From positions 124,001 to 188,000 of the forward strand of contig OX388341.1 in NCBI GenBank assembly GCA_947579665.1: a stretch of DNA of 64,000 nucleotides, read 5' to 3'. Positions within the stretch are counted from its first letter, which is position 1; each line of letters opens with the position of its first letter. The notes beneath the pieces are model-generated. The model did no database searches and was not told the DNA's origin. It was given only the letters and a program-made list of their open reading frames with translations. This DNA comes from Sympetrum striolatum. Its lineage: Eukaryota; Arthropoda; Insecta; Odonata; Libellulidae. The translations under genes were made by a program, and so were the position numbers. This document shows, one piece after another, positions 11,067 through 22,319 of this stretch.

Positions 11067-11843
11067 ATTGCAAAGAAATTTAAAAAAACAATATCAATAT
11101 ATATATGATACATCAATGATTTTATATATAGTCTAACTAACTATAGTCACATTTTATTTAGCCGTTAAAACATTAAAGGAAACTTATGAAAACGATCAAC
11201 AGGTGATCGATCATATCTGAGAAAATCATCTCATATCACATTGAATAAAAGAAATCACACATTACCTTGATAAATCAGGAACAGGAAACCACTGGATCAC
11301 GAAGTATGAAAACGCCCGAACACAGGAGAAGGGAAGCCAAACTCCAGATTGCATGAGGCTGACGACGAAGTCAACGAAATTCGTTGATCTTGATGAATTC
11401 AAAATTCATGAGTTCCGAGATTGTGCCGACAGATAGCGTTACCGCGTTACAATACGTGCGCTCCGTACGCTCACTTCCACTTAAAATTAAATTTGTGTGC
11501 CACTTCCGAGAATATATAATACATGGTGAACAGATCATTTAAATTAGGAAAACTTGCAAATTTGTTCTAGGTAATAATTTCCGGTAAAACTTAAACAAAC
11601 ATTTCTTAATGCGAAAATACAAGAAATATACGTATATGTATTTTTTGTGTATTTCTGAATCATTTTTACAAATGTATCCATGCATGAAAAATACATAATG
11701 TATTTTTCATATATGGATACATATGTATAAATGCTCAATAAATACAAATGTATTGCAAATGTAATACAATTCATAAATACATATGTATGCATCCAGTTAA
11801 AATACATCACAAATACATATGTATATCCAAATGTGTGTTGTAG

Positions 11844-12825
11844 GGGTTAAATGATATTTTCATGAAACCATTGACTAAAGACTTCAATGATGATAAGCTA
11901 ATTTTTTTGAACAAATTTTTGGAATGGACGGATTCATGGGAAGGAATGGAAACCCCTGGTGGCAAGCTTAGCAAAGTGAAACACTGTGCTATTAGGCACA
12001 CGACTCATGGTATGATTGAGTTAATGAGGTATTGTGTAGATGTGTTGAACATGTCATTCATCTTGCCTGGCAAGTTTCAAACTGATTGCCTTGAATCAAG
12101 GTTTGGAAAGTACAGGCAGCTTTCAGGCTCACATTACAACATTTCCATGAGGCAGGTGTTTGAAAGTGAGCAAAAACTACGGCTAATGAAAATGTTGGAA
12201 ATTGCTCTCCCTTTTGGGAACGAAATGTTAACATTGAAAAACTTGACTGAGAATTGGGATGTTGTGACTGATGAAAGTGACACTCTGTCACTCCGGTTTG
12301 ATGTTGAAGTTATTGAGGAAGATATATGCCAATGCATTGAATATCTTCCAGTGATCACATACTTGGCTGGTTATTGTTGCTATGCTGTTAACAAAAGGAT
12401 GAAGTGTGATTTACGTAAGGAAACACTCATTGATGCTGACAATGAGTTTGGTACACTGCCTGATTATGGTTATATTAAAGGTTTGGATAGGGGTGGCTTA
12501 TTATACCCAAATTGTACAGTAGTTAATGTGGTTATGTTCTGCTATATTGTTGTTAATAAATTGTCAAGGGAGCCGACTTTCATATCATCTTCAAGACAGA
12601 GAGACATTGTGGTGCAAGTAGACTTGCAGAACTATGATGGAAGTGGATTTGTGTTTTGTAAGTGGCTGTTGTGAGAGTGGACATTCATCGGAGAAACTAT
12701 TAAAGATAGTGATTATGGCTTCTGCCAATACACTGTTAAATAACTTTTCTTCCAAACAGAATGACAATATTTGTTTCGGTAAATTTGATAAGTGTAAAAA
12801 GAGGAAATTGCAGACATTATTGTGA
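11844..12825 (+). pseudogene. THAP-type P-element transposase, C-terminal exon
   Basis: The frame continues from the exon ending at 8994. IFMKPLTKDFNDDKLIF is followed by the hallmark GGKLSKVKHCAIRHTTHG and LPGKFQTDCLESRFGKYRQL, the most conserved blocks of P-element/THAP9 transposases near the last acidic residue. A cysteine-bearing C-terminal block follows (YLAGYCCYAVNKRMKCDLRKE). The main frame stops at 12674, but homologous sequence (CCESGHSSEKLLK…ASANTLLNNF…KKRKLQTLL) continues in the +1 frame to 12825. This implies a one-base frameshift near 12640, or a small intron using the TTTTGTAAGTGG donor-like site. Confidence 0.88.
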
Positions 12826-12928
12826 TTGATGAAAATATACAGTATCTGTATTTTATTTGTGTGGTTTTTTATTTCCTGTCACTAAAATTCCTTGTGGTGA
12901 TGACTTCATGCATGGTAAGTAAGATCTG

Positions 12929-13024
12929 AGGTGTGATTTAAGAGATATCATGTTTTTTGATACAAATGCTTATGCTAGTGATTTAGAAGGACTTCCAGAT
13001 TGTTTGTTAGATTTAAAAATCTGC
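12929..13024 (+). pseudogene. Second, diverged P-element C-terminal fragment
   Basis: About 100 bp after the first copy ends, the frame reads RCDLRDIMFFDTNAYASDLE followed by GLPD. This parallels KCDLRKETLIDADNEFGTLPD in the first copy (about 12400-12470). It is a remnant of another, older relative placed in tandem. Confidence 0.6.
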
Positions 13025-13700
13025 TGAAGTGACATTGACGCTCTTTCCCATCCCAAATAATTTTTCAAATACTTAAATGCCTAGTACGGGTACGTTTTAG
13101 TAGCTGTTGCTGAACTTTACATAAATTATTGCTTGCATTTTGATGAATTGGAACGTAGTAATAGCAGATCTGTCAATAATCTTATGTTTCCCTGGCGATT
13201 ATCATTGAAAAAATCTTTCAGGATCTAGGGTAAGCTTTTCATGGCCCATGGGCTGTGCAATCTCTAATTCAGTGTCAAAATAAAGGAAATTTTTCTCTTT
13301 ATTAATAAAAACATTTCAGAACCTTGCGTCAACTCCTTTTTCACTGCCAGAAAGAAATAATTTATCCAAAGAAACTATATGGTATGCAACCAGGATTAAT
13401 CAAATATTTGACATCACCATTTAATGCTGTTGAATTTTTAGACGCTTTTGTGATAAAAGATCAATTCTCATAGGATGTAAAAAGCATTTTCTAGGGAGTT
13501 ATTTCAGATTTTAAACAAGTAATGTTGTACTTCTGGCTCACAACGACAATTTATGCGTCTTAAATTTGTTTGTTGGATTAGACGCAATATTTACGAATCA
13601 TTTCAACTTGAAAAATATTCTTATTTATGCGTATAAGTATTCTCTCGGAACCCGCGGACTATTTTGTTTATGACTGAGTAAATTAAGTATCAATTATCAT
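13025..13700. other. No recognised feature
   Basis: AT-rich sequence with many stops. A short stretch near 13140-13230 could be a decayed continuation of the P-element remnant, but it cannot be supported. Confidence 0.4.
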
Positions 13701-13709
13701 CTGTTCACT

Positions 13710-13880
13710 ACGGTGGCGAAACCAGCGTCGCACCAGCACAGCAGTCTACTTCAGCTCTTCCATGCCCTAGCGGTAGCACTACATTGCGTGACGTCACGCG
13801 CAAGCGATCGGGCCTTCTTTCTAGGTGGCTATGCTTTAGCCCCCATAGCCCCCCCCCCCCCCCCTGGTTCCGCCACTGCC
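13710..13880. mobile_element. MITE-like element with hAT-style termini
   Basis: The left end GGTGGCGAAACCAG and the reverse complement of the right end, AGTGGCGGAACCAG, form imperfect terminal inverted repeats about 170 bp apart. The interior contains a 14-nt C run next to the right end and a TGACGTCA palindrome near 13790. A flanking duplication is not clear. Confidence 0.5.
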
Positions 13881-13884
13881 TACA

Positions 13885-14220
13885 TTGCATTCTTACAGAG
13901 ATATTTAAGAAACGAAATTTTGTTCCGGATAAACCGCAACTTCCGGTTAAGCGATATTCATCAAATACTAATCAACTCTTGGCATTGTTGGGAAAATACT
14001 AAATATGAATTTTGGAAATGATCGGATAATTACTTTTTAAGATAGAGCACCCACAAACTTTTTCACTATGGACAGACACACACAGACAGGCATGTTCCGG
14101 AAAATAGCGAAAACGAGCTCTATGCGCCTCAAAACATCTATTTCCGTCAAAATCTGGAGGTCGAATTTTTTTGCGAATACAATACTTTCTCTATACTACG
14201 TATATGGAGAAAGTAAAAAT
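13885..14220 (+). repeat. Dispersed-repeat-like segment ending in a hairpin
   Basis: Contains an ACAGACACACACAGACAGGCATGTTCCGG-like region (14072-14101) and ends with a hairpin, ACTTTCTCTATAC…TATGGAGAAAGT, at about 14187-14215. It resembles repeats dispersed in arthropod genomes, but no second copy lies in the window, so the family is unproven. Confidence 0.35.
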
Positions 14221-14229
14221 GACATGAAG

Positions 14230-15150
14230 CCTACTTTGTGCTCCCGCTTTCGTGCACAATTTATCGTTGCGCTATTGTTTTATTGGCGGCGCGATGGTCG
14301 ACTTCCTCATCATTAAGTCAGCACGGACCGCACAAGGTTCGACGCATTATAGATAGCCCGCATTCACGCTGGTTGCCTCTCCTCCGCTCGCTCCCCTCTT
14401 TCGGAAGGGAAGTAAGATTTCGCGGAAATAAATAAAACTTGATACTGGTTTGCTGAAGTTATTTTAAAGTAAGCATTCGAGATTTTGTTATATTTGCGGC
14501 AACAACGGTACAACTCTGATTTCAATGATATCGATATCTCCGAAGTAAGCGAGAGTTTACAAAATTGTGAATAACTACAGCAAATTTGGTAATAACTAAT
14601 AAAAAATAACTTCCAATTAAGTACACTGCCAATATTATTACCTTTTTGTATCCAAAATTCAATTTGTTATAACGAAAAATAACTTAGTGTCAATCAAAGT
14701 AAGTTGAGCAGCCGACATTTACGTGCCAAAATTGAGTGCTATTTTAAACAAAGTGCAGTAACGGCGATTAGAAACTTTAAATTGAAGTCAGTTAACGTAG
14801 AAATAAATATTCTATGAAATAAAAATCACATCGTGAAAATCTGTCGATTCCATTTGAAGTTATAGCGTCTCAAACTCGAGAGACTGGACGTTTTTGCAGA
14901 CTACATCTGGTTACATAGCTGGTATATAAGCAAAATATGGCCAGTTCTAACGATTAAGAGCTCGTAATTCTTGGTAGTTCTATTTACAAGTGTTTTATAT
15001 TGAAACAAATGATCGAAAGCGAGTGTCTTGTAGTACATCTTGTAGTAAAAATAAAGTTTTCGCATTTTGAGAGATTTTCTGGTAACTTTTTTCTTGGTGT
15101 CATCAATTCTGGAAAAATATTAATGAATCAATAGTTCATAAAAAATATTA
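14230..15150. other. No recognised feature
   Basis: AT-rich, with no frame longer than 65 codons and no clear repeat. Confidence 0.5.
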
Positions 15151-15157
15151 ATTTTTT

Positions 15158-15260
15158 AAGGAAAAACGGACTTGAAAAAAGACTGACAGGGCCGGGAATC
15201 GAACCCGGGATCTTCCTCTAACCGGGAGGCTGCCTAAACCATCTAGACCAGAACATTTCA
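15158..15260 (-). mobile_element. tRNA-derived SINE head
   Basis: On the minus strand the text reads TGGTCTAGATGGTTTAGG, then CCTCCCGG, then CCCGGGTTCGATTCCCGG. This gives an A-box-like and a perfect B-box/T-arm region of a tRNA without a matching acceptor stem. It is followed by a 24-bp segment (15158-15181, containing GGACTTGAAAAAAG) that recurs next to the fold-back element at 35341-35407, so both belong to one SINE family. Confidence 0.7.
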
Positions 15261-15339
15261 ACAAGCCGTTTTGCGAAGTTTTTGGGGACGTTTTGCACTT
15301 GCCCTTGCGCACAAAGTCCCCATTTGTTATATAAGTTAC

Positions 15340-16415
15340 GAGTAAAATTTAGCTTGCATACTGCAAGCAGATCGGCAATACTAATTTCATATCGGCATAA
15401 TATCGGGACGGTCCTCAAAATAAAAAAAAAAAAAGGATTGAAATTTTTCTTAAAATTCACTGAAATATCATCGTCTGGCATCGAACCCGGGTCTTACTGG
15501 TGAATTTACTATGCAGCACATTAGAAGATCACCATCTCTAACTATGTGTAAAAATTCAAGCAGAAATATTGGCTACAACTGCCTCAAAAGACGTACTAAT
15601 TTTCACGAATGTAAATGGCTCTCTGGATTCGAACCAAGGACGATCTTGGAAATCTAAAAGATGTTTCTGAAAGTTATTTATGATCTCTATCTATATTCCG
15701 CATTTCAAGTTTCTATATTAATGGGAAAGGTTTCAAAATAATTCCTAAAAATCGGATCAACTTCTGATTGCAGAGACACCTGGTGTCGAACCCAGGACAT
15801 ATTGTAAGCTGTGAATGGAAAGTATGATTTGTAAAGACTTTTTCTTGTATCTTGCAAAGTTTGAAGTCGATAGGATGCCGGGAAGTACCTAAATTCTGTT
15901 TCCGTTATCTCCGTAAGAATTCCATTGAGAAGTGCTAATGGTCCTCTGGGATCGAACCAAGGACCATCAGCGAACATGTAAAATTCGATTACGAAATATA
16001 TTTATGATATCTATCGACATGCCGAGTTTCAAGTATCCACGTTATCGGCAAAGGATCCAAAAAACGTTTTCAAAATCGCCGCAATGCATTTTAAACGGCC
16101 GATTTTTGCCCCGACCTAGCATAGAACCATGGATCATATTCGGCGATGTCTTTCTGATTTACGTTGGAGTTGCACGGCTTCTAGCGATCCCTCGAATTTC
16201 AACTCTCTACTTTTCCGGGAAGTGCCTCAAAAAAATTTTCGAAATTCCCGCCATGTAATCTTATGGAGAAAATCGCGACTTTGGGGCCCTCTGGAATCGA
16301 ACCTATGACACTGAGGATCAAAATCACAATTTTTCTGGCGGTTACACGTTATGGCCAATACGTCGTAAAAATTTCAAGTCAATGACGCTTGTGGTTTAGG
16401 CTGTGAATTAGTATC

Positions 16416-16455
<40 letters not shown>

Positions 16456-16490
16456 ATAGGTATATCCATGAATGAATCCGGAGAAGCATC
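15340..16490 (+). repeat. Modular unit 1 (end B type 1)
   Basis: All six modules are present. Hairpin at 15352-15368. End B type 1 (GGTTTAGGCTGTGAATTAG) near 16396, followed by a (TATC)n run. The T-arm-like core of module e is degenerate (TAGAAC). Confidence 0.85.
16415..16455. repeat. (TATC)n microsatellite
   Basis: About ten TATC repeats at the end of unit 1. Shorter runs occur at the same place in other type 1 units. Confidence 0.95.
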
Positions 16491-16494
16491 TATA

Positions 16495-17595
16495 TATAAT
16501 AGAAGATATATAGAGAGGATACAAAGTCACAGGCTAAACCACTAGCGTCAATGGCTTGAAATTTTTACGACATATTGGCCATAACGTATAACCTCCAGAA
16601 AAATTGCGATTTTGAACCTCAGTGTCATGGGTTCGATTCCAGAGGGCCCCAAAGTCCCGATTTTTCCCGTTTAAATGCATTGCTTTGATTTTCGGGAATT
16701 AAAAAAAAATACTTCCCGGATAGGTAGAGAATTAAAACTCAAGGAGCCTTTATATATGGTCATGGTCTATCGAAAACATAAATGAGTTCTACGGAAAATA
16801 ACCTGGGTTCGATGCTAGGTCGATGCAAATATCTGCCGTTTAAAATGCATTGTGGCGATTTTTAAGATTTTTTTTGACCCCTATTCAAAGGCATGGAAAC
16901 TTGAAATTCGGTATGAGGTTAGATACCATAAAATAATATCATATTATAATTTTACATCTTCGCTGATGGTCCTTGGTTCGATCCCAGACGGACATTTATA
17001 TTCCTCAATGCATTTCTTACGGAGATAACGGAAACAAATTTTAGGTACTTCCCGGCATGCTATCGACTTAAAACTTAGCGTGTTAAAAGAATAAGTCTTA
17101 ACAAATAAAACTGTTTATTCACAGCTATCAATGTGTCCTGGGTTCGACACCAGGTGTCTCTGCAATCAGAAGTTGATCCGATTTTTAGGAATTATTTTGA
17201 AACCTTTGCCAATAATATAGAAACTTGAAATTTGGCATATAGATTGAGATCATTAATAACTTTCAGAAACATTTTTTTTATTTCCAAGATCGTCCTTGGT
17301 TCGAGTACCAAGAACCATTTACATTCGTGAACATTAGAGCGTCTTTTGAGGCAGTTGTAGCCAATATTTCTGCTTGAATTTTCACAGATAGTTAGAGATG
17401 GTGATATTCTATTGTGTTTCATATTAGGTTTACCATTAATACCCGGGTTCGATGCCAGACGATGAAATTTCAGCGAATTTTAAGAAAAAATTAAATCCTT
17501 TTTTTCCTTATGAGGACCGTCCCGATGTGATGCCGATATGAAATTAGTATTGCTGATCTGCTTGCAGTATGCAAGCTACATTTTACTCGTATATA
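16495..17595 (-). repeat. Modular unit 2, inverted relative to unit 1
   Basis: Runs from end B type 1 (GGATACAAAGTCACAGGC near 16515) to the end A hairpin at 17560-17576. All six motifs appear as GTTCGA on the plus strand. The two type 1 ends of units 1 and 2 face each other. Confidence 0.85.
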
Positions 17596-17634
17596 TCTAT
17601 TATATATAGATGCTTCTCCGGATTCATTCATATA

Positions 17635-18745
17635 TCATACGAGTTAAATGTTGCTTGCATACTGCAAGCAGATCGACAACACTATTTTCATGTCGGTAGC
17701 ATATGGGGACGGCCATCAAAAGAAAAAAGTGGATTGAAATTTTTCTTAAAATTCGCTGAAATTCCATCGTCTGGCATTGAACCCGGGTCTTACTGGTGAA
17801 CCTACTATGAAACACAATAGAACATCACCATCTCTAACTGTGTGTGAAAATTCAGGCAGAAATATGGGCTACAACTGCCTCAAAAGACGTTCTAATTTTC
17901 ACGAATTTAAATGGCTCTCTGGATTCGAACCAAGGACGATCTTGGAAATCTAAAACATGTTTCTGAAAGTTATTTATGATTTCTATCTATATGCCGAATT
18001 TGAAGTTTCTATATTATTGGGAAAGGGTTCAAAATAGTTCCTAAGAATTGAATCAATTACTGATTGTAGAGACGCCTGGTGTCGAACCCAGGACCTACTG
18101 GCAGCTGTGAAAACACATTATGACTTAGTTTGACCTGATCTTATTAAATGCAAAGTTTGAAGTCAACAAATTGCCAGGAAGTACCTAAAATTTGCTTCCG
18201 TAATCTCCCTAAGAAATGCATTGTAGAATGTAAATGGCCCTCTGGGATCGAACCAAGGACCATCAGCGAGTTCTAAAATTTTATTATGAAATATATTTAT
18301 TATATATATCCACGTGCCAAGTTTCAAGTTTCCAAGTCATCTGTAAGTAATTAAAAAAAATCTTAAAAATCGCAATGTAAATTAAACGGGAGAATATTTG
18401 CCCTGGCCTAGCATCGAACCAAGGATAATATTTGTAGATGTCTTTGTGGTTTCCTTTAGATATACACGGCATCTAGCGATCTCTAGAATTTCAACTCTCA
18501 ACTCTTCCGGGAAGTGGCTTAAGAAAATTTTCGAAAATCCCCGCCATGTATTTTTATGGGGAAAATCGCGACTTTGGGGCCTTCTGGAATCGAACCCATG
18601 ACACCGAGGTTCAAAGTCGGCTTTTTCCTGGAGGTTACACGTCATGGCCAATATGTCGTAAAAATTTCAAGTCGATGGCACTTGTGGAACATGCTTAGAC
18701 TTTTGATCCCCAGTGTATATATCTATTATATATAGACGCTTCTCC
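17635..18745 (+). repeat. Modular unit 3 (end B type 2)
   Basis: Hairpin at 17653-17669. Ends with the alternative terminus CTTAGACTTTTGATCCCC near 18689. Unit 2 and unit 3 meet end A to end A with a 40-bp piece of the ATATAGATGCTTCTCCGG junction between them. Confidence 0.85.
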
Positions 18746-18769
18746 GGATATACCTATATATAAGTTATA

Positions 18770-19870
18770 TATACGAGTAAAATGTAGCTTACATACTGCA
18801 AGCAGATCGACAACACTAATTTCATAACGGCATTATATCGGGACGGTCCCGGAAAGGAAAAAAAGGATTCAAAATATACTTAAAATTCGCTTCAATTTAA
18901 TCGTCTGGCATCGAACCCGTGTCTTTTTGGTGAAATTACTATGCAGCACATTAGAAGATCATCTTCTCTAAATACGTGTGAAAATTCAAGCAGAAATATT
19001 GCCTGCAACTGCCTCAAAAGACGCTCTAATGTTCACGAATGTAAATGGCTCTCGGGACTCGAACCAAGGACGATCTTGGAAATTTAAAAAATGTTTCTGA
19101 AATTTATTAATGATTTCAATCCATATGCCAAATTTCAAGTTTCTATATTATTGGAAAAGGTTTCAAAATAATTCCTAAAAATCGGATCAACTTCTGATTG
19201 CAGAGACACCTGGTGTCAAACCCAGGACACATTGATAGCTATGAATGCATAGTTTGATTTGCTAAGACTGGTTCTTCTATCACGCTAAGTTTTAAGTCGA
19301 TAGCATGCCAGGAAGTACCTAAAATTTGTTTCCGTTATCTCCATAAGAAATGCATTGAGAAATGTAAATGGCGCCCTGGGATCGAACCAAGGACCATCAG
19401 CGAATATGTTAAATTTGATTATGAAATATATTTATAATCTCCAACTCCATTCCGAATTTCAAGTTTCCATGCCATCGGGAAGGGGTCCAAAAAAAATCTT
19501 AAAAATCGCCACAATACATTTTAAACGGCCGATTTTTGCCTCGACCTAGCATCGAACCCAGGATATTTTCCGTAAAACTCATTTCTTCTTTCGATAGATC
19601 ATGACAATATATAAAGGCTCCTTGAGTTTCGAGTCTCTACCTATACGGGAAGTATTTTTTAAAAATTCCGGAAAATCAAAGCAATGCATTTAAACGGGAA
19701 AAATCGGGACTTTGGGGCCCTCTGGAATCGAACCCATGACACTGAGGATCAAAGTCGCTTTTTTCCTGGGAGTTTCACGTTATGGCAAATATGTCATAAA
19801 AATTTCAGATCAATGACGCTTGTAGTTTAGGCTGTGAATTTGTATCCTATCTATCTATATAGGTATATAT
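18770..19870 (+). repeat. Modular unit 4 (end B type 1)
   Basis: Hairpin at 18787-18803 carries one mismatch (GCTTACATACTGCAAGC). Six modules, ending with GTTTAGGCTGTGAATTTG near 19825. Confidence 0.8.
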
Positions 19871-19909
19871 ATGAATGAATCCGGAGAAGCATCTATATAT
19901 AATAGATAT

Positions 19910-20995
19910 ACGAGTGCAATGTAGCTTGCATACTGCAAGCAGATCGGTAATATTATTTTATTTCGGCATCATATCGAGACGGTCCTCAAAAGAAAAAAAA
20001 AAGGATTGAAAATATTTTTAAAATTCGCTTCAATTTTAGCGTCTTGCTTCGAACCCGGGTCTTCCTCGTGAACTTACTAAGCGGAACAATAGAAGATCAC
20101 TACTATATCTAACTATGTGTGAAAATTCAAGCAGAAATATTTGCTACAACTGCCTCAAACGACGTTCTACTTTTCACGAATTTAAATGGCTCTCTGGATT
20201 CGAACCAAGGACGCTCGTGGGAATCTAGAACATGTTCCTGAAATGTATCTATAATTTCTATCTGCATGCTGAATTTCAAGTTTCTATATAATTGGGAAAT
20301 GGTTCCAAAACATTCTTAAAAATCCAATCTTTTACGGATTGTAGAGACGCCTGGTGGTGAAACCAGGAAACATTGGTAGATGTGAATTCACAGTTTGATT
20401 AGTAATGACTTGATCTTATCTTATGCAAAGTTTCAAGTAGATATAATATCGGGAAGCACCTTAAATGTGTTTCCGTAATCTCCATAAGAAATGCATTGAG
20501 GAATGTAAATGGCCCTCTGGGATCGAACCAAGGACCATATGGGAATATGTAAAATTTGATTATGAAATATAATTATAATATCTAACGCCATGCCGAATTT
20601 CAAGTTTCTATGCCATCGGAAAAGGGTTCAAAAAAAATCTTAAATATCGCCGCAATGCATTTTAAACGGCCGATTTTTGCCCCGTCCTAGCATCGAACCT
20701 AGGATAATATTCGTAGATGTCATTATGGTTTTCTTTTGATATGGGGGGCATCTAGCGTTTCCTCGAGTTTCAACTCTCTCCTTTTCCGGGAAGTGCCTCT
20801 AATAAATTTTCGAAAATCCCCGCCATGTAATCTTATGGGGAAAATCGCGACTTTGGGGCCTTCTGGAATCGAACACATGACACTGAGGTTTAAAGTCGGC
20901 TTTTTCCTGGAGGTTACACGTTATGGCCAATATATCGTAAAAATTTCAAGGCATTGGCACTTGTGGAACACGGTTAGAATTTTGATCCCCTATGA
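19910..20995 (+). repeat. Modular unit 5 (end B type 2)
   Basis: Hairpin at 19924-19940. Ends with GGTTAGAATTTTGATCCCC near 20970. Confidence 0.8.
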
Positions 20996-21044
20996 ATGTA
21001 TCTATTATATATATAGACGCTTCTCCGGATATACCTATAAGTTA

Positions 21045-21502
21045 TACGAGTAAAATGTAGCTTGCATACTGCAAGCAGATCGACAACACTAATTTCATAT
21101 CGGCATTATATCGGGACGGTCCTCAAAAGAAAAAAAAAAAGATTTAATTTTTTCTTAAAATTCGCTGAAATGTCATCGTCTGGCATCGAACCCGGGTCTT
21201 ACTGAAAACCTACTATGAAAAACAATAGAAGATCACCATCTCTAACTATGTGTGAAAATTCAAGCAGAAATATTGGCTACAAACGCCTCAAAAGACGCTC
21301 TAATGTTCACGATTGTAAATGGCTCTCGGGACTCGAACCAAGGACGATCTTGGAAATTTAAAAAATGTTTCTGAAAGTTATTATTGATCTCAATCTATAT
21401 GCCAAATTTCAAGTTTCTATATTATTGGGAAAGGTTTCAAAATAATTCCTAAAATTCGGATCAACTTCTGATTGCAGAGACACCTGGTGTCGAACCCAGG
21501 GT
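21045..21502 (+). repeat. Modular unit 6, truncated
   Basis: Hairpin at 21060-21076 and modules a-c only. The unit switches orientation at about 21502, immediately after the module c motif. Confidence 0.75.
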
Positions 21503-22275
21503 GCGGGTGCGGAAATATCGGCCGTTTAAAATGCATTGTGGCGATATTTAAGATTTTTTTTGGACCCTTTTCCGATGGCATAGAAACTTTAAATTCGGTA
21601 TGAGGTTGGATACCATAAAAATATATCATAATCGAGTTTCACATATTCGCTGATGGTCCTTGGTTCGATGCCAGAGGGACATTTAAATTCCTCAATGCAT
21701 TTCTTACGGAGATAACGGAAACAAATTTTAGGTACTTCCCGGCACGATATCGTCTTCAAACTTTGCAATTAGATATATCAAGTCCATACAAATCAAGCAG
21801 TGCATTCACGGCTATCAATGTGTCCTGGGTTCGACACCAGGTGTCTCTGCAATCAGAAGTTGATCCGATTTTTAGGAATTATTTTGAAACCTTTTCCAAT
21901 AATATATAAACTTCAAATTCAGCATATAGATAGAGATTATAAATAACTTTCAGAAACATTTTTTAGATTTCCAAAATCCTCCTTGGTTCGAATCCAGAGA
22001 GCCATCTAAATTCGTGAAAATTAGAACGACTTTTGAGGCATTTGTAGCCCATATTTCTGCTTAAATTTTCACACTTAGTTAGAGATGGTGATGTTCTATT
22101 GTGCTGCATAGTAAGTTCACAGTAAAGACCCAGGTTCGATGCCAGACGATGGAATTTCAGCGAATTTTAAGAAAAATTTCAATCCATTTTTTTCTTTTGA
22201 TGGCCGTCCCAATATGATGCCGACATAAAAATAATGTTGTCAATCTGCTTGCAGTATGCAAGCAACATTTTACTC
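21503..22275 (-). repeat. Modular unit 7, inverted and truncated
   Basis: Begins in the module e region (text resembling CGGCCGTTTAAAATGCATTG) and runs to the hairpin at 22247-22263. Together with unit 6 it forms an end A to end A palindromic pair lacking both B ends. Confidence 0.75.
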
Positions 22276-22319
22276 GTATATATATATATATATAGGTATA
22301 TCCGGAGAAGCGTCTATAT

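Larger units (their letters stand above)
8995..11843. other. Proposed 2.85-kb intron of the P-element transposase
   Basis: The left boundary is TAT|GTAATA and the right is TGTGTTGTAG|GGG. Joining them keeps the reading frame (…NTGY + GLNDIF…). It could also be a large insertion. Both ends are crowded with AATACATATGTAT-like words (about 9000-9210 and 11620-11830). Inside are a 36-bp palindrome, a partial tandem duplication, a dispersed repeat and candidate exons on the minus strand. Confidence 0.6.

Noticed and set aside
13786..13800. CRE-type TGACGTCA regulatory site
   Set aside because: A perfect palindrome, but inside a MITE and with no associated gene.
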